A stretch of 64,000 bases of DNA from Paenibacillus sp. KS-LC4 (GTDB lineage: Bacteria > Bacillota > Bacilli > Paenibacillales > Paenibacillaceae), in NCBI RefSeq assembly GCF_036894955.1, contig NZ_CP145905.1:5498001-5562000 (forward strand). Reading direction: 5' to 3'. The translations under genes and the position numbers were made by a program. Shown piece by piece: positions 1 through 8,502 of the stretch. The notes under the pieces were generated by a model. The model was not told the origin of the DNA and made no database searches. It saw nothing but the letters and a program-made list of their open reading frames with translations. Within the stretch, counting starts at the first letter, position 1; every line of letters starts with the position of its first letter.

Positions 1-381
1 TTCCTCCGACTTGGACTGAAACACCTTGCCGACTGCCTGTATGAGCTGCTCCTGCCGAATCGGCTTCAGCAAATAATCGACGGCGCCCAGCTTTAGCCCC
101 TTCTGGGCATACTCAAATTCCGCAAAGCCGGTGAGCAAAATGGTATTGATGTCGTTCTGCTCCCCGCGCAGCGTCTCAAGCAGCTCGATTCCGCTCATTA
201 GCGGCATCCGAATATCGGTAATGAGCAGATCATAGGACTTCTCCCGAAGCAGACGAATCGCCTGCTTGCCATTGTCGGCCATCTCGACCTTCACCTTATC
301 CTCTCCCCACTGCTCCAGGGTGAAGGCCACCCCCATGCGTGAGTTATACTCATCATCAACGACCAGTATGCTGTGATTCAT
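1..381 (-). CDS. Response regulator, YesN-type, receiver domain (3' end outside window)
   Basis: The first 127 codons of a two-component response regulator are visible, starting at the ATG at 379-381 and running off the left edge. The N-terminus MNHSILVVDDEYNSR has the acidic pair of a CheY-like receiver. DLLITDIRMPLMSG carries the phosphoacceptor Asp, and the Lys of DYLLKPI is the conserved C-terminal lysine. The start lies inside the end of the sensor kinase gene at 356-2140 (26-base overlap), so the two are translationally coupled. By analogy with the two complete regulators in this window (20111-21676 and 31246-32811), the missing part should be an AraC-type DNA-binding domain. It probably controls the adjacent sugar-uptake operon. 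Confidence 0.9.
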   Translation of the reverse strand, partial: MNHSILVVDDEYNSRMGVAFTLEQWGEDKVKVEMADNGKQAIRLLREKSYDLLITDIRMPLMSGIELLETLRGEQNDINTILLTGFAEFEYAQKGLKLGAVDYLLKPIRQEQLIQAVGKVFQSKSEE

Positions 382-2140
382 CGTCAGAAGCTCCCCTCTC
401 TGGTACGGGCATAAGCTCGGGCTCTAGCGGAATTTTCAATACAATCGTCGTCCCGGCACCCGGCGCGCTGTCAATGGTTAAGCCATACTGCATGCCATAG
501 TGCAGCTGAATCAGCTTGCACACATTGAACAAGCCAATTCCGTTTTTACCGGTTACAAAAGCAATGCTCAAATCATTTTGTAAGCGTTCTCTTATTTGGT
601 GCAGCTGGCCTTGGTCCATGCCGATTCCGTTATCGTGCACCGTGAAGGAGATGACGCCCCCATCCTCCCTTACGCGCAGCTTGATCGTTCCGCCATGCTC
701 CATTGGCTCTATCCCGTGCACGATGGCATTTTCAACGAGCGGCTGAATCGCAAGCTTCGGAATACGCACGTCGCCAAGCTTGAGGTCGCAGTCAATCTCA
801 ATGGCGAGCCTATCGCGCCAGCGCATTTTCATAATATCGCCATACCGCTTAATCTGCTCCAGCTCCTCATGAATCGTGACGAAGCCGTCCTGGGTGCTGG
901 AATGAATTGTATACCGAAACAAATCAGCAAGCTGAATGACCGTTTGCGCCAGCTCCTGCTCTCCTTTGCGAATATGATCCCAATAAAGGGAATCGAGCGT
1001 ATTGAATAAAAAATGCGGATTGATTTGCGAATGGAGCGCTTTAATTTCGCTTTTGCTTTTCACAATTTCTATCTCGTATACGGATTTAATCAAATAATTA
1101 ATCTGCTTAACCATCTGGTTATAGGTCATATTCAGCTGATTAACCTCTCGGTTGAAATATTGATCGGGATTTTCCCGTGGACTGCCATGCTTGCCGCCTT
1201 GAATGATGCGTGTCAGGCTTCTGATTGGCGACGTAATAAACTTGGATAAATAGTAGGACAGCAGGCCAAATACGAAAATGCTAAGCACACTCGCCCACAG
1301 TAGCACATCGCGCAAAAAGTAAATATCGGCAGTCAGCGTCTGCTTGGGAATCATAATTTGCAGCTTCCAGCCCGTAGCGCGTATGGCCCTCTCTACCGTC
1401 ACATAATCGTCGTTCTCGCCTTCAACCGCGCCGACCGACAGGAGCAGCCCGCTATCCTCTACAACGTTCATGCTATTATTGTTCTCATCAAGAAGCCGCA
1501 TCACGCGGCCTTTGTCCTTCGCCTTGTCCGTAGTCGCCAGCTCGATAATCGAGGGCTTAAGCCGAATGAGCAAATAGCCGCCCTTCGCATATTTCTCCTT
1601 CTCCAGCTTCACCTGCCTGACGGCTAGCAAATTATCGGGATTGTCCGGATCGCGTCCTATCCAAATAATCGCCCCGGCTTGATGGATATCGTCCGCCTGC
1701 TGTAAGGAACGCGCGTCTATCCGCTCCCCGATATTCTTCTCCACGATAGGGTACAGGCTGCGAGATAAGCTGTAAAGCTCAATATCCTTTATCGTATCTG
1801 AATAGGCTGTCTTCTCAATGAGCAGCTTCCTCAGCTTCATTCGTTCGTCATAGACTGCCAAATGCCCCTGCTTCTCCGAGCTGAGCGCTTCTTGTATCCG
1901 ATCATCCATAGCCAGCTGCAGCGTTAGAACGTTAACCTCATTCAGCTGCGATTCCAGCCTTCCGCTTGCTTGCAGTGCGATCTCATCAATGTATAGCGAC
2001 GCATTTTCCCGCTGCACCTTGGACAGCAGCACATACAGACTGCTCACCGTAAGCAGCAGGACGAGCGACATGGTCAAAATAAAACCGACGAAAATTTGAC
2101 CTCTCGTCTGATCCAGCCCTATTTTTTTAAAATATCCCAA
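356..2140 (-). CDS. YesM-type membrane sensor histidine kinase
   Basis: This sensor kinase of about 594 residues has one N-terminal membrane segment (VGFILTMSLVLLLTVSSLYV), an extracellular region of about 240 residues, and a second membrane segment followed by a HAMP linker. A His-kinase/HATPase module ends the protein. The phosphorylated His is in SQINPHFLFNTLDSL, the N box is LVENAIVHGI, and the ATP-lid glycines are DNGIGM and GIGLFNV. The frame stays open to a TTG at 2168-2170, but that codon overlaps the upstream terminator. A TTG at 2138-2140 has GGAGG nine bases before it and is the better start. It probably senses an extracellular sugar or sugar-loaded binding protein and signals to the overlapping response regulator. 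Confidence 0.93.
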   Translation of the reverse strand: MGYFKKIGLDQTRGQIFVGFILTMSLVLLLTVSSLYVLLSKVQRENASLYIDEIALQASGRLESQLNEVNVLTLQLAMDDRIQEALSSEKQGHLAVYDERMKLRKLLIEKTAYSDTIKDIELYSLSRSLYPIVEKNIGERIDARSLQQADDIHQAGAIIWIGRDPDNPDNLLAVRQVKLEKEKYAKGGYLLIRLKPSIIELATTDKAKDKGRVMRLLDENNNSMNVVEDSGLLLSVGAVEGENDDYVTVERAIRATGWKLQIMIPKQTLTADIYFLRDVLLWASVLSIFVFGLLSYYLSKFITSPIRSLTRIIQGGKHGSPRENPDQYFNREVNQLNMTYNQMVKQINYLIKSVYEIEIVKSKSEIKALHSQINPHFLFNTLDSLYWDHIRKGEQELAQTVIQLADLFRYTIHSSTQDGFVTIHEELEQIKRYGDIMKMRWRDRLAIEIDCDLKLGDVRIPKLAIQPLVENAIVHGIEPMEHGGTIKLRVREDGGVISFTVHDNGIGMDQGQLHQIRERLQNDLSIAFVTGKNGIGLFNVCKLIQLHYGMQYGLTIDSAPGAGTTIVLKIPLEPELMPVPERGASDDESQHTGR

Positions 2141-2172
2141 TTGTTGCTTCCTCCAGTGAAACTTGCACAAAA

Positions 2173-2204
2173 CCTATCCTCTCGAACGTTCGTGAAAGGA
2201 TAGG
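2173..2204 (-). terminator. Intrinsic terminator after the dehydrogenase gene
   Basis: CCTATCCT and AGGATAGG form the outer arms of a hairpin with a partly paired interior containing CGAACGTTCG. On the minus strand it is followed by TTTTG. It sits 17 bases past the stop of the dehydrogenase at 2221-3273 and just before the ribosome binding site of the kinase gene, so the kinase/regulator pair is probably reached only by read-through or from its own promoter. Confidence 0.7.
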
Positions 2205-2220
2205 CTTTGTCCGCATATGG

Positions 2221-3273
2221 TTATTGATTAGGATAGATCATTATTTTAATACTTGTATCCTTCTGTGTACGCGCCATTTCAACCGCTTCCTTCGTATCGC
2301 GAAGCGCATATTTATGAGTAATAACCTTCTCGATGTCCACGCTTGATTGGCTGAGCGCTTGGATAGCGCCCGGGTAGGTATTGGCATAACGGAACAATCC
2401 GAGCACATCTACCTCCGCATCAATAATCGCGTTCACATCAACCGGAATTTCAGAGGCTGCCGGCATTCCGACGAGCACAATGCGTCCTCCGCGCTTGACG
2501 GTACGTACAGCATCGGCAATGGCCCGACCATTTCCTGACGTCTCGACGATAACCGTAACGCCTTTTCCGCCTGTCAATTCGGCAATACGCGCCTGCACGT
2601 CCTCCTTCATTGGATCAATAATCGCTGTAACGCCCATTTCCTTCGCCAGCTCCTGACGGAACGGAACGACGTCTGTAGCATAAATTTCACTTACGCCAAA
2701 CACCTTTGCCGCCTGTATCGCAAGCAGACCAATCGGGCCAAGACCCGTTACGAGCAGACGGTCTGCCGGAGTGACCTTTGCGCGGTTCATCGCATGAAGT
2801 CCCACGGACAACGGCTCCAGAAGCGCGCCCTGCTCAAAGCTGATTTCATCGGGCAGCTTGAATAGGAAGTCGCTGCGTACCGTTACATACTCGGCCCATG
2901 CGCCGTCAACTGGCGGTGTTGCCATAAATACGACGTCCGGGCACAAATTGTAACGACCCGACTTGCAATATTCACAGCGGCCGCAGGCAACGCCCGGCTC
3001 AACCGCTACCCGGTCGCCAATGGAGACATTCGATACGCCCGCGCCGACAGCTACTACCTCGCCAGCCAGCTCATGTCCGAGAATAATAGGCTTCTCCACG
3101 ACATAGCGGCCAATTCTGCCATGCTCATAATAATGAACGTCTGAGCCGCATACGCCAATACAATATACTTTAACGAGCGCCTCATCGTCCTTCGGTGTTG
3201 GAACGGGTATTTGTTGGATCTCAATATCCAGCGGCTTGTTCATAACGGCCGCTTCCATAACGTTTTTGCTCAT
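2221..3273 (-). CDS. Zinc-dependent polyol/sugar dehydrogenase (sorbitol dehydrogenase-like MDR)
   Basis: This is a medium-chain NAD(P)-dependent alcohol dehydrogenase of about 350 residues. Catalytic zinc ligands are seen as GVCGSD and LGHE; the structural zinc site is CGRCEYCKSGRYNLC. The cofactor-binding glycines are in TGLGPIGLLA. Sequence and length fit the sorbitol/xylitol/L-iditol dehydrogenase group, which oxidises a secondary hydroxyl of a polyol or sugar. Two ATGs stand together at 3271-3276 after AAAGGTGAG. The second has the better spacing, and the longer upstream frame would overlap the preceding gene. It lies 8 bases after the GH43 gene, so it probably handles a pentose or polyol released by that enzyme. 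The exact substrate cannot be read from the sequence. Confidence 0.88.
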   Translation of the reverse strand: MSKNVMEAAVMNKPLDIEIQQIPVPTPKDDEALVKVYCIGVCGSDVHYYEHGRIGRYVVEKPIILGHELAGEVVAVGAGVSNVSIGDRVAVEPGVACGRCEYCKSGRYNLCPDVVFMATPPVDGAWAEYVTVRSDFLFKLPDEISFEQGALLEPLSVGLHAMNRAKVTPADRLLVTGLGPIGLLAIQAAKVFGVSEIYATDVVPFRQELAKEMGVTAIIDPMKEDVQARIAELTGGKGVTVIVETSGNGRAIADAVRTVKRGGRIVLVGMPAASEIPVDVNAIIDAEVDVLGLFRYANTYPGAIQALSQSSVDIEKVITHKYALRDTKEAVEMARTQKDTSIKIMIYPNQ

Positions 3274-3280
3274 CATCAGC

Positions 3281-4882
3281 TCACCTTTCGGAATACTTGA
3301 AATAATCAAAGTCCGCATGCTTGCCGCGCCCGCTTAAATCCTGTACGCAAATGCCGATAAATGCTCCGGTGAAGCCTTGATCCAGCGCGATGCCATCCTT
3401 GACTAGCTCGGCGTTTTCATCCGATATTTTGCTGGCATCCAAAACAGGGCCTATTGGCTGCCAAGCCTTGCCATCCAATGAATAGTAAAATTGCAGCGCA
3501 ACATGGCGAATTTCCGCCTTCAAATAGCAGCGCTCCGCCCCGTCAATGGACACGGGCTGGTCAAGCGGCTCATCATAGACAGCGCGGTCACTCGACATAA
3601 TGCCGAGACATTTGCCCTGCTGCTCGTCGCGGCTGATCCATAGGTAATAATAATTCTTCGTATTGTAATAGTATACAAGCCCAGCAAGCTGCTGATAAGT
3701 GTCTGGCTCAAATTCTACGACCGTTTCAGCATCAACTGTAAACGATTGCTGTCGGCGTGCAAGCAAGCTCTGCCGATGAGCGGAATATAGCGATTCTCTT
3801 CCCTTCATCCTCATATGGCCGGGGCGCTCCTTCAGCGTCGCCCATTGCTCGCTCCGCGGCTCGCGCAGCGTATGAAGATGAATGCTGATCGCATCCCCGT
3901 CAAAATGCTCAACCTCCGGCTCCGCCTCGAAGGGATGCTCCGGCAGTGCTGGCGCGATGACCTGAACCTCAGGCGAGTGGCCTCCGCCAATTAAACGCAG
4001 CCAGCCATCCTCCGTCCAAGCGACTCTCTGAAGCGCAGTTTCTCTTCCAAGCGTGCAGCTTCCCGAAGGGCTGAGCGGTCGTGCGCACAGATGGGCAATG
4101 TACAGCTGTCCATCCTGCGTTTCCACTAGGCTCGCATGTCCAGCCTTTTGCAGCGGCAGCTCGGAGTGATCCGTTGACGTTAGAAGCGGGCCTGCCGGAT
4201 CGGCCTCATAGGTGCCAAGCAGTGTCCGTGAGCGAGCAACCGTAGCCGCATGCCCATAACGCGTGCCTCCCTCGGCTGTAAGCAAATAATAATAACCGTC
4301 ATGACGGTAAATATGCGGCCCCTCCGTCAAGCCAAGCGGCGTGCCGTCGAAGATCGTGTGGATCGGGCCTGTCAGCGCCTTAAGCTCCTCGGAATACTGC
4401 TGGATGACGATACCGCCGAACGGGTTTTTCCCTTTCCGATGATCCCAAGTTAAGTTGACCAGCCATTTGGTGCCATTCTCATCATGGAACAGCGAAGGAT
4501 CAAAGCCGCTGCTGTTCAAATAAATCGGCTCTGACCACGGCCCCATAATATCGGTTGCTGTTACGACATAGTTATGCGTGTCCTTGAAGGGCCCCATATG
4601 ACTTTTCACATCGGTAAACACCAGATAGAAGATGCCGTTGTCGTAGCTGAGGCACGGTGCCCATACGCCGCCGGAGTCGGGATTGCCGATCATATCAAGC
4701 TGGCTTGCCCGGGCAAGCGGTTGCGTCAGCACCCGCCAGTTTTTCAAATCGCGAGAATGATGAATTTGGACACCGGGAAACCATTCAAAGGTTGAGGTCG
4801 CAATATAATAATCGTCTCCGACACGAATAATCGAAGGATCGGGGTTAAAGCCCCGTAAGATCGGATTGTTAATTACGCTAAT
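3281..4882 (-). CDS. Intracellular GH43 beta-xylosidase / alpha-L-arabinofuranosidase, apparent ATT start
   Basis: This is a GH43 five-bladed propeller enzyme with a C-terminal beta-sandwich, 533 residues, without a signal peptide. The family N-terminus is present: NPILRGFNPDPS with the catalytic base Asp, then STFEWFPGVQIHHSRDL. The general acid Glu is likely in GLTEGPHIY. The first ATG in frame is at 4747, which would delete the catalytic Asp, so it cannot be the real start. Going upstream, the frame begins at ATT (4880-4882), 8 bases after GGAGG, with no ATG, GTG or TTG available. ATT is a rare but genuine initiation codon, as in infC. The enzyme probably cleaves imported xylo- or arabino-oligosaccharides. 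Confidence 0.88.
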   Translation of the reverse strand: MSVINNPILRGFNPDPSIIRVGDDYYIATSTFEWFPGVQIHHSRDLKNWRVLTQPLARASQLDMIGNPDSGGVWAPCLSYDNGIFYLVFTDVKSHMGPFKDTHNYVVTATDIMGPWSEPIYLNSSGFDPSLFHDENGTKWLVNLTWDHRKGKNPFGGIVIQQYSEELKALTGPIHTIFDGTPLGLTEGPHIYRHDGYYYLLTAEGGTRYGHAATVARSRTLLGTYEADPAGPLLTSTDHSELPLQKAGHASLVETQDGQLYIAHLCARPLSPSGSCTLGRETALQRVAWTEDGWLRLIGGGHSPEVQVIAPALPEHPFEAEPEVEHFDGDAISIHLHTLREPRSEQWATLKERPGHMRMKGRESLYSAHRQSLLARRQQSFTVDAETVVEFEPDTYQQLAGLVYYYNTKNYYYLWISRDEQQGKCLGIMSSDRAVYDEPLDQPVSIDGAERCYLKAEIRHVALQFYYSLDGKAWQPIGPVLDASKISDENAELVKDGIALDQGFTGAFIGICVQDLSGRGKHADFDYFKYSER

Positions 4883-4919
4883 CGTAAGCGCCTCCTGTCA
4901 CATATGCTATGAGCTGCTG

Positions 4920-6194
4920 CTACTTGATTTTCGCCAACTCGTCTTTGACGCTGTTCGAATTTTGACCGACAATCGCACCGACTGAGTTCAGGAATTGCTC
5001 GGCACGTTTGGCATCAAGCGCTTGGTCATAGTAGCTGAAGAAGCCTTCCAGGCTGCTGCTGATCGAGCTGTCGTAAGCGAAAGCCAGCGGATTCATTTTT
5101 GCCGCTTCAAGTCCTGGGTTTTTCATGGGGCTAATGTTCGCGCCTTCGTTAATTTCTTTCCGTTGCAGCGAATCCGTAAGGAAGCGAATCGCTTCATAAG
5201 CTGCCTCTTGGTTCGTCTTGGAGGAAATCGCCATGCCTGCGCCGAAGCCGCCTTGGTAAGTGTTAATACCGCCTTGTCCGCCATCTACTGTCGGGAATGG
5301 CACGAAGCTTACTTTGTCGGCAAAATCGCCATCCAGGAAGGAATTCATTGCCCATTCACCTTGCAAATACATTGCAGCTTTACCGTTTGTGAACAGCGAT
5401 TCTGCTGCTGCATAATCAAGTCCAAGGAAGCCATTGATGAAGCCTTTATGATCGACAGCAAGCTCACGCAGCATTTCGCCCGCTTGCACAAAGCTGTCCT
5501 GTGTGAAATCGGCTTCGCCTTTTTTCGCTTTCTCGAACGGCTCCATGCCGCCGATGCGCTGTGCCAAATAGGAGAACCAGTGCAGAACCGGCCAGCGGTC
5601 TTTGCCTGCTACCGTAATCGGAACGATATTTTTAGCGTTCAGCTGATCTACGACATTTAGCAGCTCCGCGTAGGTTGTCGGAGGCGTCAAACCATTTTCA
5701 TTAAAAATCTGCTTGTTGTACCACAGGGATACGCCGCTGAATAGAACGGGAATGCCGTAGTTTTTGCCATCGTAAGAGAACGTTTCCAAACCACCGTTAA
5801 GCACATCGTTTTTGAACGCTGCATCCTTGTTAAGCGACTCTGTAATATCGCCCAGCATGCTGTTCGATACGAGCGTGTCGAACGTTTCACCGCTCCAGTA
5901 CGTAATGATATCCGGCACCTGGTTGCCTGTGATCGCTACTTTCATTTTTGTTTTCAAAGCCTCATCTTCAAAAAACTCAGCTGTAAGCTCAATGTTCGGA
6001 TGCTCGTCGTTGAATTGCTTGATCGACTTTTCAATAATGTCCTTGTTTCTCGTCTCCATGCTCCACATCGTCAGCTTCGTTATATCGCCGGATACAGCTT
6101 CGGAATTGCCGCTCTCCGCCTTGTTGCCAGCGCTGGAGCAGCCAGCCATTACTGCCATTATCATTGTCAACAATAAAATAAGACCCTTTTTCAT
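4920..6194 (-). CDS. ABC transporter sugar-binding lipoprotein
   Basis: This is a family 1 extracellular solute-binding protein of 424 residues. It starts MKKGLILLLTMIMAVMAGCS, with a lipobox Cys at about residue 19, so it is anchored on the outside of the membrane. The mature protein has the maltose-binding-protein-like pattern, including a LTMWSMETRNKD strand, PVLFSGVSLWYNKQIF and an AAMYLQGEWAM motif. AGGGGG lies 8 bases before the ATG. It follows two permease genes in the same operon and would deliver an oligosaccharide to them. The neighbouring GH43 enzyme suggests xylo- or arabino-oligosaccharides. Confidence 0.93.
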   Translation of the reverse strand: MKKGLILLLTMIMAVMAGCSSAGNKAESGNSEAVSGDITKLTMWSMETRNKDIIEKSIKQFNDEHPNIELTAEFFEDEALKTKMKVAITGNQVPDIITYWSGETFDTLVSNSMLGDITESLNKDAAFKNDVLNGGLETFSYDGKNYGIPVLFSGVSLWYNKQIFNENGLTPPTTYAELLNVVDQLNAKNIVPITVAGKDRWPVLHWFSYLAQRIGGMEPFEKAKKGEADFTQDSFVQAGEMLRELAVDHKGFINGFLGLDYAAAESLFTNGKAAMYLQGEWAMNSFLDGDFADKVSFVPFPTVDGGQGGINTYQGGFGAGMAISSKTNQEAAYEAIRFLTDSLQRKEINEGANISPMKNPGLEAAKMNPLAFAYDSSISSSLEGFFSYYDQALDAKRAEQFLNSVGAIVGQNSNSVKDELAKIK

Positions 6195-6293
6195 GTTTGT
6201 TTCCCCCTTGAGTAATGTCTAGCGTGAATGTTGAACGTCGCACCTTGAATGTTGAATGCCGCAGCTCATGTTCCTAATGCTCCTTAGAGCAAA

Positions 6294-7157
6294 TTATCCT
6301 TTGACCGCCCCCGCTACAACCCCCTTCTGAATATACTTTTGTAGGAACATGTATAAAATAATGATAGGAGCTGTCGTGATGACCAATGCCGCGCTAATGA
6401 GCGAATAATCGGCACTGAAGTTGCCTTTGAACATCATGAGGCCGAGCGGCAGCGTTTTGAGCGATTCCTTGGACACCATAACGAGCGGAAATACGAAATC
6501 GTTCATGATGTTGAAAAAGGAAAGAATCGTAATCGTCGCCAGCACAGGCTTCGCAATCGGAAAATACACCTTGAAAAACGTCTGGTAAATCGAGCAGCCG
6601 TCGATCATGGCCGCCTCCTCCAGCTCCTTCGGCACGCCTTGGAAGAAGCCGTGGGCGATAAAGACTGCGACAGGAAGATTAAAGGCGATATAAGGGAAAA
6701 ATAACGCCCAGAACGAATCATAGATTCCCAGCTTGTTCGCCATCGTAAACAGTGGAATCAAGGTGCTGTGAATCGGAATCAGCATGCCGAGAAAAAAAGC
6801 TCCGAGCAGCAGCTTCGAGCCTCTAAACGGCCGAATGGATAAGTAAAAGCCAATTAACGTTGCTACAACCAGCAGCCCGACTACCGAGAAAAAGGTAATG
6901 TATAGGCTATTGAACAAATATCCGTTGATGCCTTGGTTCCAAGCCTGCACAAAATGATCAAAATGCCACGATTCCGGCAGCCCCCAAGGGTTAGCAAAAT
7001 ACTCCTTATTGGTTTTGAAGGACGAAATGGCCATCCATACGAACGGGTAGCCTGTAAATACGAGATGGACCAGCAGCAGCACATACAGCAGCAATCGGGA
7101 AAAGCCCTTGCCGCGCGTCCCCGCAGGCAGCATCGTTTGAGTCGCGCTCACCTTCAT
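6294..7157 (-). CDS. Sugar ABC transporter permease, MalG-type
   Basis: This inner-membrane permease has 287 residues and six predicted helices. The cytoplasmic EAA loop, which docks to the ATPase, is LEEAAMIDGCSIYQTFFKVY. The C-terminus LQKYIQKGVVAGAVKG is typical of the CUT1 family. AAAGGAG lies very close to the ATG at 7155-7157; the GTG two codons later has better spacing, so the start is uncertain by two residues. The gene is 12 bases after the partner permease and ahead of the binding-protein gene. No ATPase gene is present here; CUT1 systems in Firmicutes often share one MsmX-like ATPase encoded elsewhere. Confidence 0.93.
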   Translation of the reverse strand: MKVSATQTMLPAGTRGKGFSRLLLYVLLLVHLVFTGYPFVWMAISSFKTNKEYFANPWGLPESWHFDHFVQAWNQGINGYLFNSLYITFFSVVGLLVVATLIGFYLSIRPFRGSKLLLGAFFLGMLIPIHSTLIPLFTMANKLGIYDSFWALFFPYIAFNLPVAVFIAHGFFQGVPKELEEAAMIDGCSIYQTFFKVYFPIAKPVLATITILSFFNIMNDFVFPLVMVSKESLKTLPLGLMMFKGNFSADYSLISAALVITTAPIIILYMFLQKYIQKGVVAGAVKG

Positions 7158-7169
7158 CTCTCCTTTCTC

Positions 7170-8117
7170 TTATTGGAATCTGGCGCCAGTGCGGCTCAGA
7201 AGCTTTGAAATCATAAATGCGAGGCACAGCCCGAACAGCAATAAGAAGGTCGAGATGGTGCTGCCATAGCCGAAATCCATCATGCGGAATGCATTTTTCA
7301 TCATATAGCTTGCTAGCACCTCACTGCTATTATTCGGTCCGCCGCCCGTCATAATGTAAATCAGGTCGAAATATTTCAAAGAGTTGATGACACAGTTTAG
7401 CACGGTGAACGTAATGGTCGGCCAGATGAGCGGGATTTGGATGCTGAAAATAATTTTCCACTCGCTTGCGCCCTCGACTCTCGCCGACTCCAGCACCTCA
7501 TCGGAAATGCCCTGAAGCGCACCGATATAGACGATGATATAAAAGCCGATAAACTGCCAAGCAACAACCGCAATAACCGATCCGAGCGCCGTCGCTTCCT
7601 CCCCAAGCCATGCATGCGCCCAGCTGTCGAGGCCAAGCTGCACAAGCAAATTATTCAGCAGCCCGAAATTCGGGTCGTAAATTTGCCCCCACAAAATGCC
7701 AAGCACCGCTGTAGACAGCATAACGGGCGTGAAATAAATCGTTTTCATAAAATTCGAGCCTCTCAGCTTGTAGCCTAGTACAATGGCAAAAAACAAGCCG
7801 ATCGGCAGCTGAATTAAAAGCGCTCCCAAAGTTAAATACACGGAGTTTTTGAGTGAGGTCCATAGAACCGGGTCATGGAGCAGCCGATTAAAATTTTCCC
7901 CTCCGTTGAAAATCTTTGCCGAAACTCCGTCCCATTGAAAGAAGCTATAATAAATACTCATACTGATCGGCACAATAATGACTGCCAAAAAAATCAACAG
8001 TGCAGGTCCCATGAAAAATAGCCTGCTGCCCAAGCGTCCGACGCCTGTCTCGTTCATCCGTAACATCCTCTCCTGCTTCATGCGCTTGATGCCTTGCTGC
8101 GTTGTATCCGTTTTCAT
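7170..8117 (-). CDS. Sugar ABC transporter permease, MalF-type
   Basis: This is the first gene of the uptake operon: a CUT1 permease of up to 315 residues with six predicted helices. The EAA loop is LESARVEGASEWKIIFSIQ. It pairs with the MalG-type permease just downstream and the lipoprotein at 4920-6194. The start is unclear. The ATG at 8117 has only a weak AGG upstream, while in-frame ATGs about 17 and 20 codons later follow CAGGAGAGG; the membrane part begins after all of these. Upstream is a 385-base gap shared with the divergently read reductase gene. Confidence 0.9.
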   Translation of the reverse strand: MKTDTTQQGIKRMKQERMLRMNETGVGRLGSRLFFMGPALLIFLAVIIVPISMSIYYSFFQWDGVSAKIFNGGENFNRLLHDPVLWTSLKNSVYLTLGALLIQLPIGLFFAIVLGYKLRGSNFMKTIYFTPVMLSTAVLGILWGQIYDPNFGLLNNLLVQLGLDSWAHAWLGEEATALGSVIAVVAWQFIGFYIIVYIGALQGISDEVLESARVEGASEWKIIFSIQIPLIWPTITFTVLNCVINSLKYFDLIYIMTGGGPNNSSEVLASYMMKNAFRMMDFGYGSTISTFLLLFGLCLAFMISKLLSRTGARFQ

Positions 8118-8199
8118 TATTTTATCAACGACCTATATCTTTGTAATGACACGATGATTAGGTAAAATAGCACTTTCATTGGCTCGTCCGGCAGAGCGA

Positions 8200-8335
8200 G
8201 GGAACCGATGAAGCCAGCGCCTGCTGTTCGCGATGGGCCTGGCGGACGCAGCAGCCGCTATTTCAATTGAATCTCGGGCTATAGCTTATTTCGCGGACTC
8301 AGGAGCAGCTATTGCAGGAAAAATCGTACAAAATT
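8200..8335. repeat. Possible intergenic repeat-like element
   Basis: Between the permease and reductase genes is GC-richer, non-coding DNA with short imperfectly related and inverted pieces: GCAGCAGCCGCTATTTC, CGGGCTATAGCTTATTTCGC and AGGAGCAGCTATTGC. I see no reading frame in it. The pattern resembles small dispersed intergenic repeats of Paenibacillus genomes, but only one copy is visible here, so this is a guess. Confidence 0.25.
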
Positions 8336-8364
8336 AGAATCCGCACAAAAATGTAATAGCAGGA

Positions 8365-8399
8365 TTGACATCGCGCCCAGAAGTAACTATTATAGTTAC
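8365..8399 (+). promoter_or_regulatory. Promoter with palindromic operator for the QorB-like reductase
   Basis: TTGACA at 8365-8370 and TATTAT at 8388-8393 are separated by 17 bases, a near-consensus SigA promoter reading into the gene at 8503. A perfect 17-base palindrome, GTAACTATTATAGTTAC (8383-8399), covers the -10 box, so a repressor bound there would block RNA polymerase. Site shape and target resemble those of HxlR/MarR-type redox-sensing repressors. The regulator's identity is inference; no such gene is in the window. Confidence 0.75.
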
Positions 8400-8502
8400 A
8401 ACGATAAAGATTTTAAAAGTAGCTCATGCTAGGCTATAAAGGGATTTCAAGCATGGAAGCCCATTTTATTTCACACAAACCGAACTTATGGAGGCATGAA
8501 TC

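Noticed and set aside
596..1009. Plus-strand open frame of 137 codons opposite the sensor kinase
   Set aside because: It is the complement of a well-supported histidine kinase, and its translation resembles no family and lacks a ribosome binding site.
4995..5660. Plus-strand open frame of 221 codons opposite the sugar-binding lipoprotein
   Set aside because: Its length comes from the codon bias of the real minus-strand gene; no start site or family features.
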